Under the pieces are notes generated by a model. It made no database searches. It was not told where the DNA came from and saw only the letters and a list, made by a program, of their open reading frames with translations. The translations under genes were made by a program, and so were the position numbers. Positions 18,420 through 27,203 of a stretch of DNA of 64,000 bases are shown one piece after another. Positions within the stretch are counted from its first letter, which is position 1, and every line of letters starts with the position of its first letter. This DNA is from CBDCVD01 sp965224015 (GTDB lineage: Bacteria > Pseudomonadota > Alphaproteobacteria > Rhizobiales > CBDCVD01): positions 1,922,001 to 1,986,000 of the forward strand of contig OZ245032.1 of the NCBI GenBank assembly GCA_965224015.1, in the 5' to 3' direction.

Positions 18420-19079
18420 TTAAAGCTCCGGTGGTATTGCGCCTTCCGGCAGCATTTCAACCGCCATGAAGACGGACGGGGTGATTGTTTCGAATTGGTG
18501 CCAGGGATAGTTGCCCTCGGCATCATACATCGGTCGATGGGTTGCCCCGGGAGCCATCGGTTCTTCGAGATACAAAGTCTCAACGTCGCGTTCGCGGCAC
18601 TGCTGCATCTTGCCAAAGCCAACAATCTGCGTGTGCACTTCACGAAACCCAGGTACTGGACAAAAAGGGTGCTCTTGATGAAGGCCCACGTTCAGGGGCA
18701 CCGATGCTGCGTGATAGATCGTGAACCCGAACTGCCCGACCCAGACCTTGGGCGACATATAGTGTTCGATTCCCCGCAGGCGTTCTTCGCCACGCACTTC
18801 AAAGGCTGACGGCCACGTCTCACGAATGCGAGCCATCAGAGCAGCGTCGTCCGAATGATTTGCAAAACCCTCAATGACAACGGCATGCGTCACGGTCTTC
18901 ATTTCGGTGTCTCGAAGAATGACCGATTGCAGCTGACCCAACACTTGCTCGCGCACCCGAACGGAATCGGCAGAGAGATTCAACGCAATCGTTTTGTCGG
19001 CAATCGGGTACGATGTCTCATTTTTCAGGATGCGAACCGTAAAGAACGGATCACCGATGGTGAGTGTTTCGATACTCAT
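18420..19079 (-). CDS. Cupin-like protein of unknown function in catabolic cluster
   Basis: A 219-residue protein I do not recognise as a named family. The ATG at 19079 overlaps the preceding gene's TGA (ATGA), so I prefer it over an upstream start five codons earlier. The C-terminal half has GLHQEHPFCPVPGF followed by REVHTQIVGFGKMQ, and later YPWHQFETITPSVFMAVEML, a His-rich two-motif pattern resembling a cupin metal site. By position it could act as a sugar or lactone isomerase, as IolB (a cupin-fold isomerase) does in inositol clusters. That is an analogy only. There is no signal peptide, so it is probably cytoplasmic. Confidence 0.6.
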   Translation of the reverse strand: MSIETLTIGDPFFTVRILKNETSYPIADKTIALNLSADSVRVREQVLGQLQSVILRDTEMKTVTHAVVIEGFANHSDDAALMARIRETWPSAFEVRGEERLRGIEHYMSPKVWVGQFGFTIYHAASVPLNVGLHQEHPFCPVPGFREVHTQIVGFGKMQQCRERDVETLYLEEPMAPGATHRPMYDAEGNYPWHQFETITPSVFMAVEMLPEGAIPPEL

Positions 19080-20260
19080 GTCGGCAATCCCCACTTGATG
19101 TTCAAACCGGACTCACTTGTCTCTGGGAGCAGGTCAGGGCGATTGCACGTGCTTTTAATGTCAACAAAGCGACCCAGCCCCGGGCTATCGAGCATACCCT
19201 GCATAACTTCGCAAAGATGCAAACCAAGTGCGCCGCTGGCACGAGGCTCGCGATTGCCCTTTACGGAAGCTGCGAGTTCGGCCAGCCCCGCCCCGCGCGC
19301 ATCGAAGTTCAGACCATGGGTGTTCTCGGCCACTTCCCAATTCGCAGGAGCCTTGGGACGCGGTCGCATTGTCCATCGTGAGGTCGCACGCGTGCGCAGC
19401 CAGACCTCCCCCTGAAAGATGTTCGCCCCATCGCCCGGGTCGGGATCGGGAATGCAGATCGTCCCCTCGGTGCCATAGATTTCCAGCCGCGGCGTTTCGC
19501 TTTCCCAGACATCGAAGCTGACCATCATATGGCCAATCACGCCACTTTCGAACTCGATCAGGCTCAAGCAATGAGTGTCGACCTCAACCGGCATCATCTC
19601 CCCGCGACGCCGCCCGTTCTCAATCATACGCTTCGGGAACGTTTTCTTGGACATGCCCGCCACCCGGGCAATCGGTCCGAGGCAGAACACCATCGCAGCA
19701 AGGTAGTACGGACCGAGGTCCAAAAGAGGCCCCCCGCCTCTGGCATAGTAGAAGTCAGGGTTGGGATGATGCCGCTCAACCCCATGAGTCGGCACAAAAG
19801 CCGCGATGCCAGTGGGCTCGCCGATGGCACCCTGATCCAAAAGCTTTCGCACCGTTTGCCAACGCCCGCCGAGAAATGTATCCGGTGCGTTCCCGACCTT
19901 CAGTCCCTTCGAGGCAGCAAGATTGAGGATGCGGTATCCGTCCTCAAGGTCGGTCACAAACGGCTTCTCAGAGTAGACGTGTTTCCCGGCATCAAGCGCG
20001 GCAAGGCTGATCTCGGCGTGGGCCTCTGGAGTTGTCAGATTGAGAATGGCGTCGATGTTGGGATCGGTGAGGATATTTCCCGGCTCTGCCACCTGCGGCA
20101 CACCAAATTCGGCAGCCTTAGCCCGGCTTTCGTCCATGTTCAGGCTGCCACAGGCGAAAATATCCAATCCATCGAAGTTTGCGCAATTCTTGAGGTAGAT
20201 GTCACTAATCCGGCCTGTTCCGATCAGGCCGACCCAGAAGGATTTCGCGGGGTCACTCAT
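19076..20260 (-). CDS. Gfo/Idh/MocA-family oxidoreductase
   Basis: A 394-residue dehydrogenase with the Rossmann motif VGLIGTGRIS at residues ~10-19. YSEKPFVTD contains the catalytic Lys, and LDLGPYYLAAM is the D-x-G-x-Y/H block, with Tyr where many members carry His. The C-terminal domain has GTEGTICIPDPDPGDGAN. It overlaps both neighbours: its start lies inside the citrate-synthase-like gene end and its stop inside the cupin gene start. It is clearly paralogous to, but diverged from, the product of 17233-18417, so the two probably oxidise different positions or intermediates. Confidence 0.86.
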   Translation of the reverse strand: MSDPAKSFWVGLIGTGRISDIYLKNCANFDGLDIFACGSLNMDESRAKAAEFGVPQVAEPGNILTDPNIDAILNLTTPEAHAEISLAALDAGKHVYSEKPFVTDLEDGYRILNLAASKGLKVGNAPDTFLGGRWQTVRKLLDQGAIGEPTGIAAFVPTHGVERHHPNPDFYYARGGGPLLDLGPYYLAAMVFCLGPIARVAGMSKKTFPKRMIENGRRRGEMMPVEVDTHCLSLIEFESGVIGHMMVSFDVWESETPRLEIYGTEGTICIPDPDPGDGANIFQGEVWLRTRATSRWTMRPRPKAPANWEVAENTHGLNFDARGAGLAELAASVKGNREPRASGALGLHLCEVMQGMLDSPGLGRFVDIKSTCNRPDLLPETSESGLNIKWGLPT

Positions 20261-21065
20261 TCAAGTCCTTTTTTTCGAATTCCGGAAGATACTTTGGCGG
20301 CATCGGCCCCTTATTGCGTCCGCCCTGTAGCATTTGCTCCCAACCGTGGGCCAGAATGCCCACTGATCGGCTGAGGCAAAAAAGACCGCGAGACAGTGGC
20401 GGCGGAAAGCCCAACTCGCAAAAAATGACTGCGGTGGCACCATCGATGTTCATTGCAATCGGTGTTCCTCGCTGGGCTCCGATTTCGGCCTGTACCGCCT
20501 CACCGATGTCGGCGAAACGGCCAGATATGATTCCTTTTTTCGCCGCAGCGCGAACCAGCTCCATCAGGCGGGGCGCCCGCGGGTCGACTGGCTTGTGAAA
20601 CCGGTGGCCAAAGCCCGAGACGATCTTGCCATAGGTCTCGCACCACGCCGCGATGCCGTCCTGCGTGGCTTTCTCCAAGGCCTCACCGGCATTAATTCTT
20701 GCGGCGATGTCCAGATAAAGTTCAGCGCATTGTTCGCCCGCTCCGCCATGCACATCGCCTAACATGTTGACGCCCGTAGCCATCACATTGTTCAGCCCGA
20801 CCCCACATGTCGCTGACATCCGGGCCGCCGCGATCGACGGCGCCTGCGGCCCGTGATCGACGCCAGCCACCAGCGCACATTCCAGCAACGCAGCCTCGGC
20901 AGGCGTCGGCATGCCGCCCCGCGTCATCAGCCAGATCATCTGCCCGAAGCTAATATTGCCGATCAATTCTTCAATCGGGTGCCCGCGAAAGGCAATCCGC
21001 CCCGGTGCCATGTCAATGATCGACGTCCGCCACCAACGGCGAACAGCGTCGGCGTCTTCGCTCAT
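20253..21065 (-). CDS. Short citrate synthase-family protein (citryl-CoA lyase-like)
   Basis: A 270-residue protein, far shorter than citrate synthase (~430) and close to stand-alone citryl-CoA lyase-type proteins. The three catalytic positions look intact: His in MLGDVHGGAGEQ, His in GFGHRFHKPVDPRAP, and Asp in MNIDGATAVIF. Family chemistry is Claisen condensation or cleavage between an acyl-CoA and a keto acid. In this cluster it could cleave a citryl-CoA-like intermediate made after the acylating dehydrogenase. The gene overlaps both neighbours by a few bases. No full-length TCA citrate synthase is in the window for comparison. Confidence 0.78.
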   Translation of the reverse strand: MSEDADAVRRWWRTSIIDMAPGRIAFRGHPIEELIGNISFGQMIWLMTRGGMPTPAEAALLECALVAGVDHGPQAPSIAAARMSATCGVGLNNVMATGVNMLGDVHGGAGEQCAELYLDIAARINAGEALEKATQDGIAAWCETYGKIVSGFGHRFHKPVDPRAPRLMELVRAAAKKGIISGRFADIGEAVQAEIGAQRGTPIAMNIDGATAVIFCELGFPPPLSRGLFCLSRSVGILAHGWEQMLQGGRNKGPMPPKYLPEFEKKDLNE

Positions 21066-22945
21066 GCCGGTGCCCTTCTCTTGCTATAATGAAGCTGTGC
21101 CGCCAATCGGATCGGCGCGTTGCGGGCTCCATATCCCTGATACCCGCCCTTGCGTTGTACAATCTCGAAAAAGAAGCCGTTGAATATCGGCAACCCATAA
21201 ATCTGGAAGTATTCTGCGTCTCCTTCCCGGTCATAAAGAATGTGGGCTTCACGCAAAGTCGATATAGTTTGCGACGATAATCCGAAATGGACTTTCAAAT
21301 CGTCGTAGTAGTTGCCCGCAATTTCCAGCCTTTGAAACTTCGATGCGGCAAGATGCTCGGAGGTCTCAAAGATATCGTCCGTCAAAAAGGCAATATGCTG
21401 CACACCTGCGCCGAAACCTTCCGCCAAGAAAGCCCCCGCGAAAGTGCGCCGCTCTCCGGTGCCATTCAGGTTAAGGCGCACTTCTCCCTCCGGACTGGAC
21501 AACGCCTGGCTCAGGACAATGCCTGACGGGTCAGCTACATCGACAACCCTCGCTTTTTCCATCTGAAAAGTGGATGTGTAGTAAGTCAACCAGCTTTGCA
21601 TTTCTTGATAGCGCATGGTCTGTGCGACATGATCTATCCGTCGAAGGCCGGAGGGTTGAGACGCCTGCGTTTTGGGCACGGGATCGAACTCGATGTCCCA
21701 CACACGGTGCAAGTCTGACCTTTCGTCGATGAAGTGAACCACCGACCCTCCAACGCCTTTGATCGCCGGGATGTCCAGTTCACCTGATCCGACTGGTTGC
21801 GAAAATTCGGGAGCACCGAGCGCGGTTGCACGCGCGACCGTTTGATCGGCATCTTGAACGCGAAGTCCCATGTCGCAGACGCAAGGCCCATGTTCGGCAA
21901 GCGCCTCGGAAGCAAATCCCCGCGTTTCGGAATTCAGAACAATGTTGATGGCACCCTGTCGCCAAAGCTCAACAGATTTCGAAACATGTTGCCGCTCCTT
22001 TCTAAAAGACATCGCCCGCAACACCGAAGTGATCACGTCACGGCTCGCCTCATCCACCGCGAACTCCACGAATTCCACGCCCGTCGGGTAAACACGAGCA
22101 GGCAAATCCGGAAGTGGACGGGCAAGCGTGGGTTCCGTGAGCGCCACTTCGTCCAAGAGCGAAACAATGGCGCGATAGCCGTCGCGGACGTGAGCGCTGC
22201 GCCCACCGTCCGTAGTTGTACTTATTCTGGCTAGGGACCAAGGGCCATTGTAGCCTGCTCGTGACAGGACGCGCACCAGGCTGTGCAGATTGAGATCGCC
22301 CTGACCAGGCAACAATCCGAACTGGCTCTTCAATCGCGTGATGTCGTAGTCAATCGCCGGCGCATCCGACAGCTGGACATGGAAAATCCGCTCTCCTTGA
22401 ATATCTCGAAGCCTTGCAGGCTGGCTGCCGTCGGCAAGAGAAAAGAACGAATTGAGCGCCAAACCAAAATTAGGACGATCAACAGCGGACACAATTTCCA
22501 GTGCTTCCATCTCGGTTCGAATGTGCGCTGCCCAAGGCAAGGCAATCAGTGCAGCGCGGCATCCAGCCTCGGCGGCCCGGTCGGCCAGTTCAGCAAAATC
22601 TTTCGTCAAAGTGTTCAGGTCGGAAATGGTATCGGCGCGAGTCGAAGTTTCCACAAGAAGTGTCTTTGCGCGCAGGGCGCGCATCAGGCCTAGCTTTTGG
22701 TCCAAGCGCGCAAAGGCGGTGTCCCGATCACGGCCAGCCAAGCCTTCAAAGTCATAGAAGGACTGAAAAACATCGATTCTCAGATCCAGATCGGCTGCGC
22801 ATTTGCCGATCTCAGTCGGTGTTTCTTCTGCGCCGATCAAATCCGGCTCGTATAGCGCAACTCCGGAGAACCCGCTCCCAGCGATCACTTCCAGTTTTTC
22901 ATAGAGATCGCCGGGAACTAAACTCGTCGCGACTGTGAGGTCCAT
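21062..22945 (-). CDS. Two-domain 3-dehydroshikimate dehydratase-like protein with altered N-terminal metal site
   Basis: A 627-residue fusion of an N-terminal TIM barrel (residues 1-~280) with a C-terminal hydroxyphenylpyruvate dioxygenase-like half (~290-627), the architecture of QuiC1/QsuB-type dehydroshikimate dehydratases. From memory of the Pseudomonas enzyme, the barrel metal ligands are E134, D165, Q191 and E239. Here these positions hold I134 (in ALIALPWAAH), N165 (GLALNSFF), Q191 (HVQLSDAP) and A239 (WSLARIS), and the nearby His168 is Phe. So three of four ligands are lost. The C-terminal half keeps a 2-His-1-Glu set: RIDHVAQ, GVQHIAF and FEIVQRKGGY. The barrel is probably inactive or changed in chemistry, and the active half may be the dioxygenase-like one. 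It is tightly coupled to the TRAP and lyase genes. Confidence 0.8.
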   Translation of the reverse strand: MDLTVATSLVPGDLYEKLEVIAGSGFSGVALYEPDLIGAEETPTEIGKCAADLDLRIDVFQSFYDFEGLAGRDRDTAFARLDQKLGLMRALRAKTLLVETSTRADTISDLNTLTKDFAELADRAAEAGCRAALIALPWAAHIRTEMEALEIVSAVDRPNFGLALNSFFSLADGSQPARLRDIQGERIFHVQLSDAPAIDYDITRLKSQFGLLPGQGDLNLHSLVRVLSRAGYNGPWSLARISTTTDGGRSAHVRDGYRAIVSLLDEVALTEPTLARPLPDLPARVYPTGVEFVEFAVDEASRDVITSVLRAMSFRKERQHVSKSVELWRQGAINIVLNSETRGFASEALAEHGPCVCDMGLRVQDADQTVARATALGAPEFSQPVGSGELDIPAIKGVGGSVVHFIDERSDLHRVWDIEFDPVPKTQASQPSGLRRIDHVAQTMRYQEMQSWLTYYTSTFQMEKARVVDVADPSGIVLSQALSSPEGEVRLNLNGTGERRTFAGAFLAEGFGAGVQHIAFLTDDIFETSEHLAASKFQRLEIAGNYYDDLKVHFGLSSQTISTLREAHILYDREGDAEYFQIYGLPIFNGFFFEIVQRKGGYQGYGARNAPIRLAAQLHYSKRRAPA

Positions 22946-22951
22946 TCGCCA

Positions 22952-24247
22952 CTAGCCTTGATAGCCAAGCAACCTGGGCAGCCATAGGATCAGGTCAGGC
23001 AGCAACATCATCGCAACCAGTGCGATGATAAGAACCACCAGAAAGGCCCAAGTTTCCGAAATGATCTCGCGTAGTGGGATGTCTGTTACCGCATTGATAA
23101 CAAACAACAGGATCCCATAGGGCGGCGTGATCAACCCGATCATCGCGTTAACGACCACCAGCACACCGAAGTGCACCAGATCGATGCCCAAAGCTTCGCA
23201 AGTCGGGATGAACAGAGGCACGATAACAAGAATGATCGTGGTTGCGTCCAGAACACATCCAAGCGCGAGGATCAGGATATTCACAAGGATAAGAAACACG
23301 ATTGGATGAACATCCGCGCCTTCGAGCATGGCCGAGATCGACTGCGGAATTTGTTCCTGAATAACGATAAAGTTCAATATGAACGCGCCGCCGATCACAA
23401 TGCCGACCGACGCGGAGGACCGCGCGCTGTCGACGAATACCTGATAAAGTTTGCCAAGTGAGATCGCGCGATAGAACATCGCGGCCAGCATAAGCGCATA
23501 GAACGCGGCAACTGCTGCGGCTTCAGTTGGGGTAGTTACTCCACCATAGATTCCGTAAAGCAGGATCGCAGGCATCAACAGTGCCGGGAACGCGTTAGCG
23601 GTCTTTGCAGGCAATTGGTTCAAGGGCACCGGTTCTTCCAGTGCAAAATTTCGCTTGCGCGCCAGATACCCATTCATCACCATCAATACGGCGCCCATGA
23701 TCAGTCCCGGAATAATACCGGCAAGAAAGAGCGAACCGATGGACGCCTTTGACACGAGCGCATACAAGACCATTGGGATTGAGGGTGGAATGATCGGACC
23801 AATCGTGGCCGTTGCCGCTGTGATCGCGGCGGCATAGCCGCGCGGATACCGGTCACCCTTGGTCATCATTTCGATGATGATTTTGCCAATACCAGCGGCG
23901 TCGGCCACAGCGGATCCGGACATGCCTGAGAAAATCAGTGATGCCACCACGTTTACATGGCCAAGCCCACCTTTGAAGCGACCGACTGCTGCAACACAGA
24001 AGTTGAGCAGCCTGTCGGTGATCGATCCCGCGTTCATGATATTTGCGGCCACGATGAAGAGTGGCACGGCCAGCAGAATTGTGCTTCGGTAAAAGCCCTG
24101 CAGCACCTTCTCACCGGCGAGCGCAACATCCAACCCCGACACACCGAGATAGACCACCGAGGCCAATAGGATCGAGTAGCCAATCGGCGTACCAATGGCA
24201 GCCAGAAAAAACAGCGTGACAATAAGGGAAAGAAGCTCAAAGCTCAT
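22952..24247 (-). CDS. dctM: TRAP transporter large permease (DctM)
   Basis: A 431-residue inner-membrane protein with about a dozen hydrophobic segments. Typical DctM blocks are seen: FSGMSGSAVADAAGIGKI, ATIGPIIPPSIPMVLYA, TPTEAAAVAAFYAL and a late LITPPYGILLFV. It provides sodium-coupled uptake with the products of the two upstream genes. Its start overlaps the DctQ stop by four bases, and it ends six bases before the dehydratase-like gene. The imported substrate is presumably the one degraded by this cluster. Confidence 0.93.
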   Translation of the reverse strand: MSFELLSLIVTLFFLAAIGTPIGYSILLASVVYLGVSGLDVALAGEKVLQGFYRSTILLAVPLFIVAANIMNAGSITDRLLNFCVAAVGRFKGGLGHVNVVASLIFSGMSGSAVADAAGIGKIIIEMMTKGDRYPRGYAAAITAATATIGPIIPPSIPMVLYALVSKASIGSLFLAGIIPGLIMGAVLMVMNGYLARKRNFALEEPVPLNQLPAKTANAFPALLMPAILLYGIYGGVTTPTEAAAVAAFYALMLAAMFYRAISLGKLYQVFVDSARSSASVGIVIGGAFILNFIVIQEQIPQSISAMLEGADVHPIVFLILVNILILALGCVLDATTIILVIVPLFIPTCEALGIDLVHFGVLVVVNAMIGLITPPYGILLFVINAVTDIPLREIISETWAFLVVLIIALVAMMLLPDLILWLPRLLGYQG

Positions 24248-24810
24248 TTATCCTCTCCCTTTTCAGAACCATCGGTCTCTTCCGCCTCGTGAAGGGCCTC
24301 GACCGCTAGCTCAAGCTCGGTTTTTGGTGGACCGTTCCGCGCAATGTCAAAAAATTGCCACGCATATCGAGCTGTCACGGCAATGATGAAAACTGCGTAA
24401 ATTGAAAAGACATCGCGCAGAGGGATCTTTTTGCCCGTAAACGGATTGCTGACAGTCGCAGTCTTCCTTATTTTCATCCAATCGATATAGTCTAGGGTCG
24501 GCAACAGCGTGTAGAGCATGCCGATCACAAGCGCGGCCGCCGATATCATGGCAAATATTTGACGTGTGCGCCTGTTCACTGACAAATAGATGATATCGAA
24601 CTTCACCTGGTCCTGCTCGTGCACAACGAACGCGCAGGAAAAGAAAATTACCCAAACCCAGAGAATGCCGATTAGTTCAAGCGTCCAGCCCGCGGGAGTG
24701 AAAAGATAGCGCAAGAGAATCTGTAGCAGGAAAACTGCGAAGATTGCCGCCAACATCGTGGCGGCAATCGCATCTGCAATTCGGGAAAACCCCCGGATTA
24801 AATTCATCAT
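24244..24810 (-). CDS. dctQ: TRAP transporter small permease (DctQ)
   Basis: A 188-residue membrane protein with four hydrophobic segments. LLQILLRYLFTPAGWTLEL and WVWVIFFSCAFVVHEQDQVK are DctQ family blocks. It is 33 bases downstream of dctP and overlaps dctM, so it belongs to one message. The acidic tail (EETDGSEKGEDK) is unremarkable. Confidence 0.9.
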   Translation of the reverse strand: MMNLIRGFSRIADAIAATMLAAIFAVFLLQILLRYLFTPAGWTLELIGILWVWVIFFSCAFVVHEQDQVKFDIIYLSVNRRTRQIFAMISAAALVIGMLYTLLPTLDYIDWMKIRKTATVSNPFTGKKIPLRDVFSIYAVFIIAVTARYAWQFFDIARNGPPKTELELAVEALHEAEETDGSEKGEDK

Positions 24811-24843
24811 GGCAGTTCCCCCTCTTGTTCAACTCTGTGGCGA

Positions 24844-25854
24844 TCAGTTGCGCAGGGCATTGATTTTTTCCAACACGCCTTCGGGCCAGGTCGACGCAAA
24901 TTCGCTGTTTAGATACATCGACTGCACTTGATTGCGGAACGCGGCGAGATCCGGTTCATAGACGCTCAGTCCCTGCTCTTCCAGGAAGGCAACGAGCTCG
25001 TCCTCTTTCTGAAGCTGCCTTTGGCGACCGGACTCGGCTGCCGCATCAGCTGCTGCCTGTAGTTTTGCCTGCTGTTCTTCGCTGAAACCGTCCCAGACAC
25101 CTTTGCCGATAGCAATGTAATTCAGGTCAACCAGGTGCGAGGTAAGAACGATTTGCTTGGTGACTTCGTAGAACTTGGCGTCCACCACGGTGGGCAGAGG
25201 ATTGTCCTGGCCGTCAACAGCGCCCGTCGAAAGTGCAGTATAAACTTCCGAAAACGCCATCGGTGTCGGTGCCGCGCCCAACGCCTTGCCCAGGAACTGC
25301 CACGCGTCTGTACCGGGCATCCGCAAGTTGACACCTTCTAAATCGGCCGGAGTTGTTACGGTAAGCTCGTCCTTCGACTGACGCAGGTTTACTTGGCGGC
25401 GCCCGAGATACATGACCGACAGAAGTTTCACACCGAGATCATTTTCCACCTTTTCTTTGAAAGGATCCATCAACGGGTCGTTGAATACTGCAACCTGATG
25501 GGCCGCGTCCTGATGAACGTAGCCAGCAGTGAAGATCGAAAACTCTGGAAAAAACTGAGCCAGCTCCTGGGCCGACGTGATCGACATTTCCAGGTTGCCG
25601 CGGCTGATCGCGTCCAGCTCGGTTCCTTGGGCAAAGATGGTGCCGTTGTAGCTCGGCTGATAGTCGACAAAGTCGGCAACCATCGGCGCGAATACTTCAG
25701 CCATAGCGATTGAACGCTGATCGGTCTCCGAGCCAGATGTTGCCATGCGCAGAGTGATTTTGGCGGCGGCAAATGTCGGCGCTGCGAGCCCGGCGGCAAG
25801 GCCGACAGCAACAAGCGACCCAACAGCTGCGCGGCGAGTGAGTTTGGCGATCAT
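24844..25854 (-). CDS. dctP: TRAP transporter substrate-binding protein (DctP)
   Basis: A 336-residue periplasmic protein. The start is the ATG at 25854, five bases after GGGAGGAAA; the longer frame to 25899 has no site. The N-terminus MIAKLTRRAAVGSLVAVGLA with a cut after TFA is a Sec signal, and the RR pair raises the possibility of Tat export. The family segment NLRMPGTDAWQFLGKALGAA contains the conserved Arg that pairs with a substrate carboxylate, so an acidic ligand (sugar acid or similar) is likely. It heads the TRAP part of the cluster, with its own possible operator upstream at 25905-25916. Confidence 0.9.
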   Translation of the reverse strand: MIAKLTRRAAVGSLVAVGLAAGLAAPTFAAAKITLRMATSGSETDQRSIAMAEVFAPMVADFVDYQPSYNGTIFAQGTELDAISRGNLEMSITSAQELAQFFPEFSIFTAGYVHQDAAHQVAVFNDPLMDPFKEKVENDLGVKLLSVMYLGRRQVNLRQSKDELTVTTPADLEGVNLRMPGTDAWQFLGKALGAAPTPMAFSEVYTALSTGAVDGQDNPLPTVVDAKFYEVTKQIVLTSHLVDLNYIAIGKGVWDGFSEEQQAKLQAAADAAAESGRQRQLQKEDELVAFLEEQGLSVYEPDLAAFRNQVQSMYLNSEFASTWPEGVLEKINALRN

Positions 25855-25904
25855 GGTTTCCTCCCTTTTGATCAGACAAGACGAGTCAAGATAATCCATT
25901 ATTG

Positions 25905-25916
25905 CGGATTTTTCCG
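25905..25916. promoter_or_regulatory. Inverted repeat CGGAnnnnTCCG upstream of dctP
   Basis: CGGATTTTTCCG with adjoining GATTTT reads as ATCGGA/TCCG on the minus strand, 50 bases before the dctP start. It shares half-sites with the palindrome at 27088-27113 in the GntR/oxidoreductase gap, which suggests the same regulator binds both. Inference only. Confidence 0.4.
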
Positions 25917-25950
25917 ATTTTGCAAGGCAAAATAATAATTATCCTATATT

Positions 25951-27036
25951 TTACATCTCAACAGGCATTATTCGCCTAGAATTTGCCTCCCCTCTCGGTT
26001 CAAAGGTGACCTCAGCTCCGGCTTGCGCCGAAGCTGCAATCGCCTCAACGACTTCAAGCGATCGAAGACCCTCTATTCCAGAAACCAACGGATCCTCGCG
26101 CCCGTGAATCACGTTCGCGAAGTGGTTCAACTGTATTACCAAGGGATCCCGCGTGTCACTGATTAACGTGGTCGACGACATGGGGGTCCACCAATCGGGC
26201 GAAGATGAATGGCGCCAGACTCTAAGATCGGGTAACGATAGCCCGCCTTCTGAACCTCCGATCAGATAACAGCTTTCATTTGTTGCCGGATAGGCCGGGT
26301 TTTCGCGTGCAGTGAGTTCCCAGCTCCAGGGCGCAACGATACTGTCGGACACACTGATGGTCGCCACGGACCCGTTTTGGAAAGTCAAAATCGCGGTGGC
26401 TAGATCCTCGTTTTCGAAACCGCGTGCCGACGGAACCGATACCGCCACTACGGACTTAACGTCGCCGCAAAAATGGCGCAGCAGATCCACATCGTGGACA
26501 AGGTTAACTGAGATCGGCCCGGCGCCCTTTTTTGTCCGCCAAGGCGCAATTTCGAAATAGTGGTCGGGCTTGTAAAACCAGCAAGTTGCCTGCACCGCCC
26601 GCACTTCGCCGATCATTCCCTCGTCCAGCGCCGCCTTTGCTGCCTTGACCATACCGTTGTGTCGCCGGTGATGCCCAACCAAAAGTGGCACGCCGGCACT
26701 TTCGGCCGCGTCGGTCAGTAGCCTTGCTTCGGCAGCGGTCACGGCAATTGGTTTTTCGACCAACAATGGGCAGCCTCGCGAGAGACAAGCCAAGGCTTGC
26801 TCCAAGTGCATAGGCGTGGGTGTCGCAACGACCACTCCATCCGGGTTAGTCGCATCGAGCAGTTCCTCCAAATTTGGAAAGACCGCAGTGCCCAGGGCCG
26901 CCGCCTCACGTCGGTTAACCGCGTTTGGTTCCGCGATACCGACAAGGGCAAGCTCAGGAGACTGTCGCAAGGCTGCAGCATGCCTTCGCCCGATCAATCC
27001 AAAACCGACAACTGCAACTTGTGTAGCCCTTGGCAT
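25951..27036 (-). CDS. Gfo/Idh/MocA-family oxidoreductase
   Basis: A 361-residue dehydrogenase that is the first gene of the minus-strand cluster, divergent from the GntR regulator. The Rossmann motif is VAVVGFGLIGRRHA, the catalytic Lys lies in VEKPIAVT, and ISVNLVHDVDLLRHF holds the catalytic His region. It has an AAGGAT ribosome site. A 96-base gap with operator-like sequence separates it from dctP. As first gene it may carry out the first oxidation of the imported compound. It belongs to a different subgroup from the two dehydrogenases further down, so it is not a recent duplicate. Confidence 0.87.
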   Translation of the reverse strand: MPRATQVAVVGFGLIGRRHAAALRQSPELALVGIAEPNAVNRREAAALGTAVFPNLEELLDATNPDGVVVATPTPMHLEQALACLSRGCPLLVEKPIAVTAAEARLLTDAAESAGVPLLVGHHRRHNGMVKAAKAALDEGMIGEVRAVQATCWFYKPDHYFEIAPWRTKKGAGPISVNLVHDVDLLRHFCGDVKSVVAVSVPSARGFENEDLATAILTFQNGSVATISVSDSIVAPWSWELTARENPAYPATNESCYLIGGSEGGLSLPDLRVWRHSSSPDWWTPMSSTTLISDTRDPLVIQLNHFANVIHGREDPLVSGIEGLRSLEVVEAIAASAQAGAEVTFEPRGEANSRRIMPVEM

Positions 27037-27087
27037 GTTTGCTATCCTTTGAACCCGATCTCGTGTTCGTCGAACATATCAGTGTTG

Positions 27088-27113
27088 ATCGGATAATATC
27101 AAGAACATCCGAT
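27088..27113. promoter_or_regulatory. Candidate GntR operator in divergent promoter
   Basis: The perfect inverted repeat ATCGGAT (27088-27094) and ATCCGAT (27107-27113), separated by 12 bases, lies midway between the oxidoreductase start (27036) and the GntR start (27204). It suits a dimeric regulator controlling both directions. Related half-sites occur before dctP at 25905-25916. Confidence 0.5.
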
Positions 27114-27203
27114 TTTTATCTTTATGGGGTTTGAGGATTAATTTTGGAAATCGCACGAACACACGTTAAATGTCATATCAACATCAATGACGTCAGGTAA
27201 AAT

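Noticed and set aside
21062..22945. Straight annotation as quinate/shikimate degradation enzyme QuiC
   Set aside because: Three of four recalled metal ligands are replaced, and no quinate dehydrogenase or protocatechuate genes are beside it, so the dehydratase function should not be assumed.
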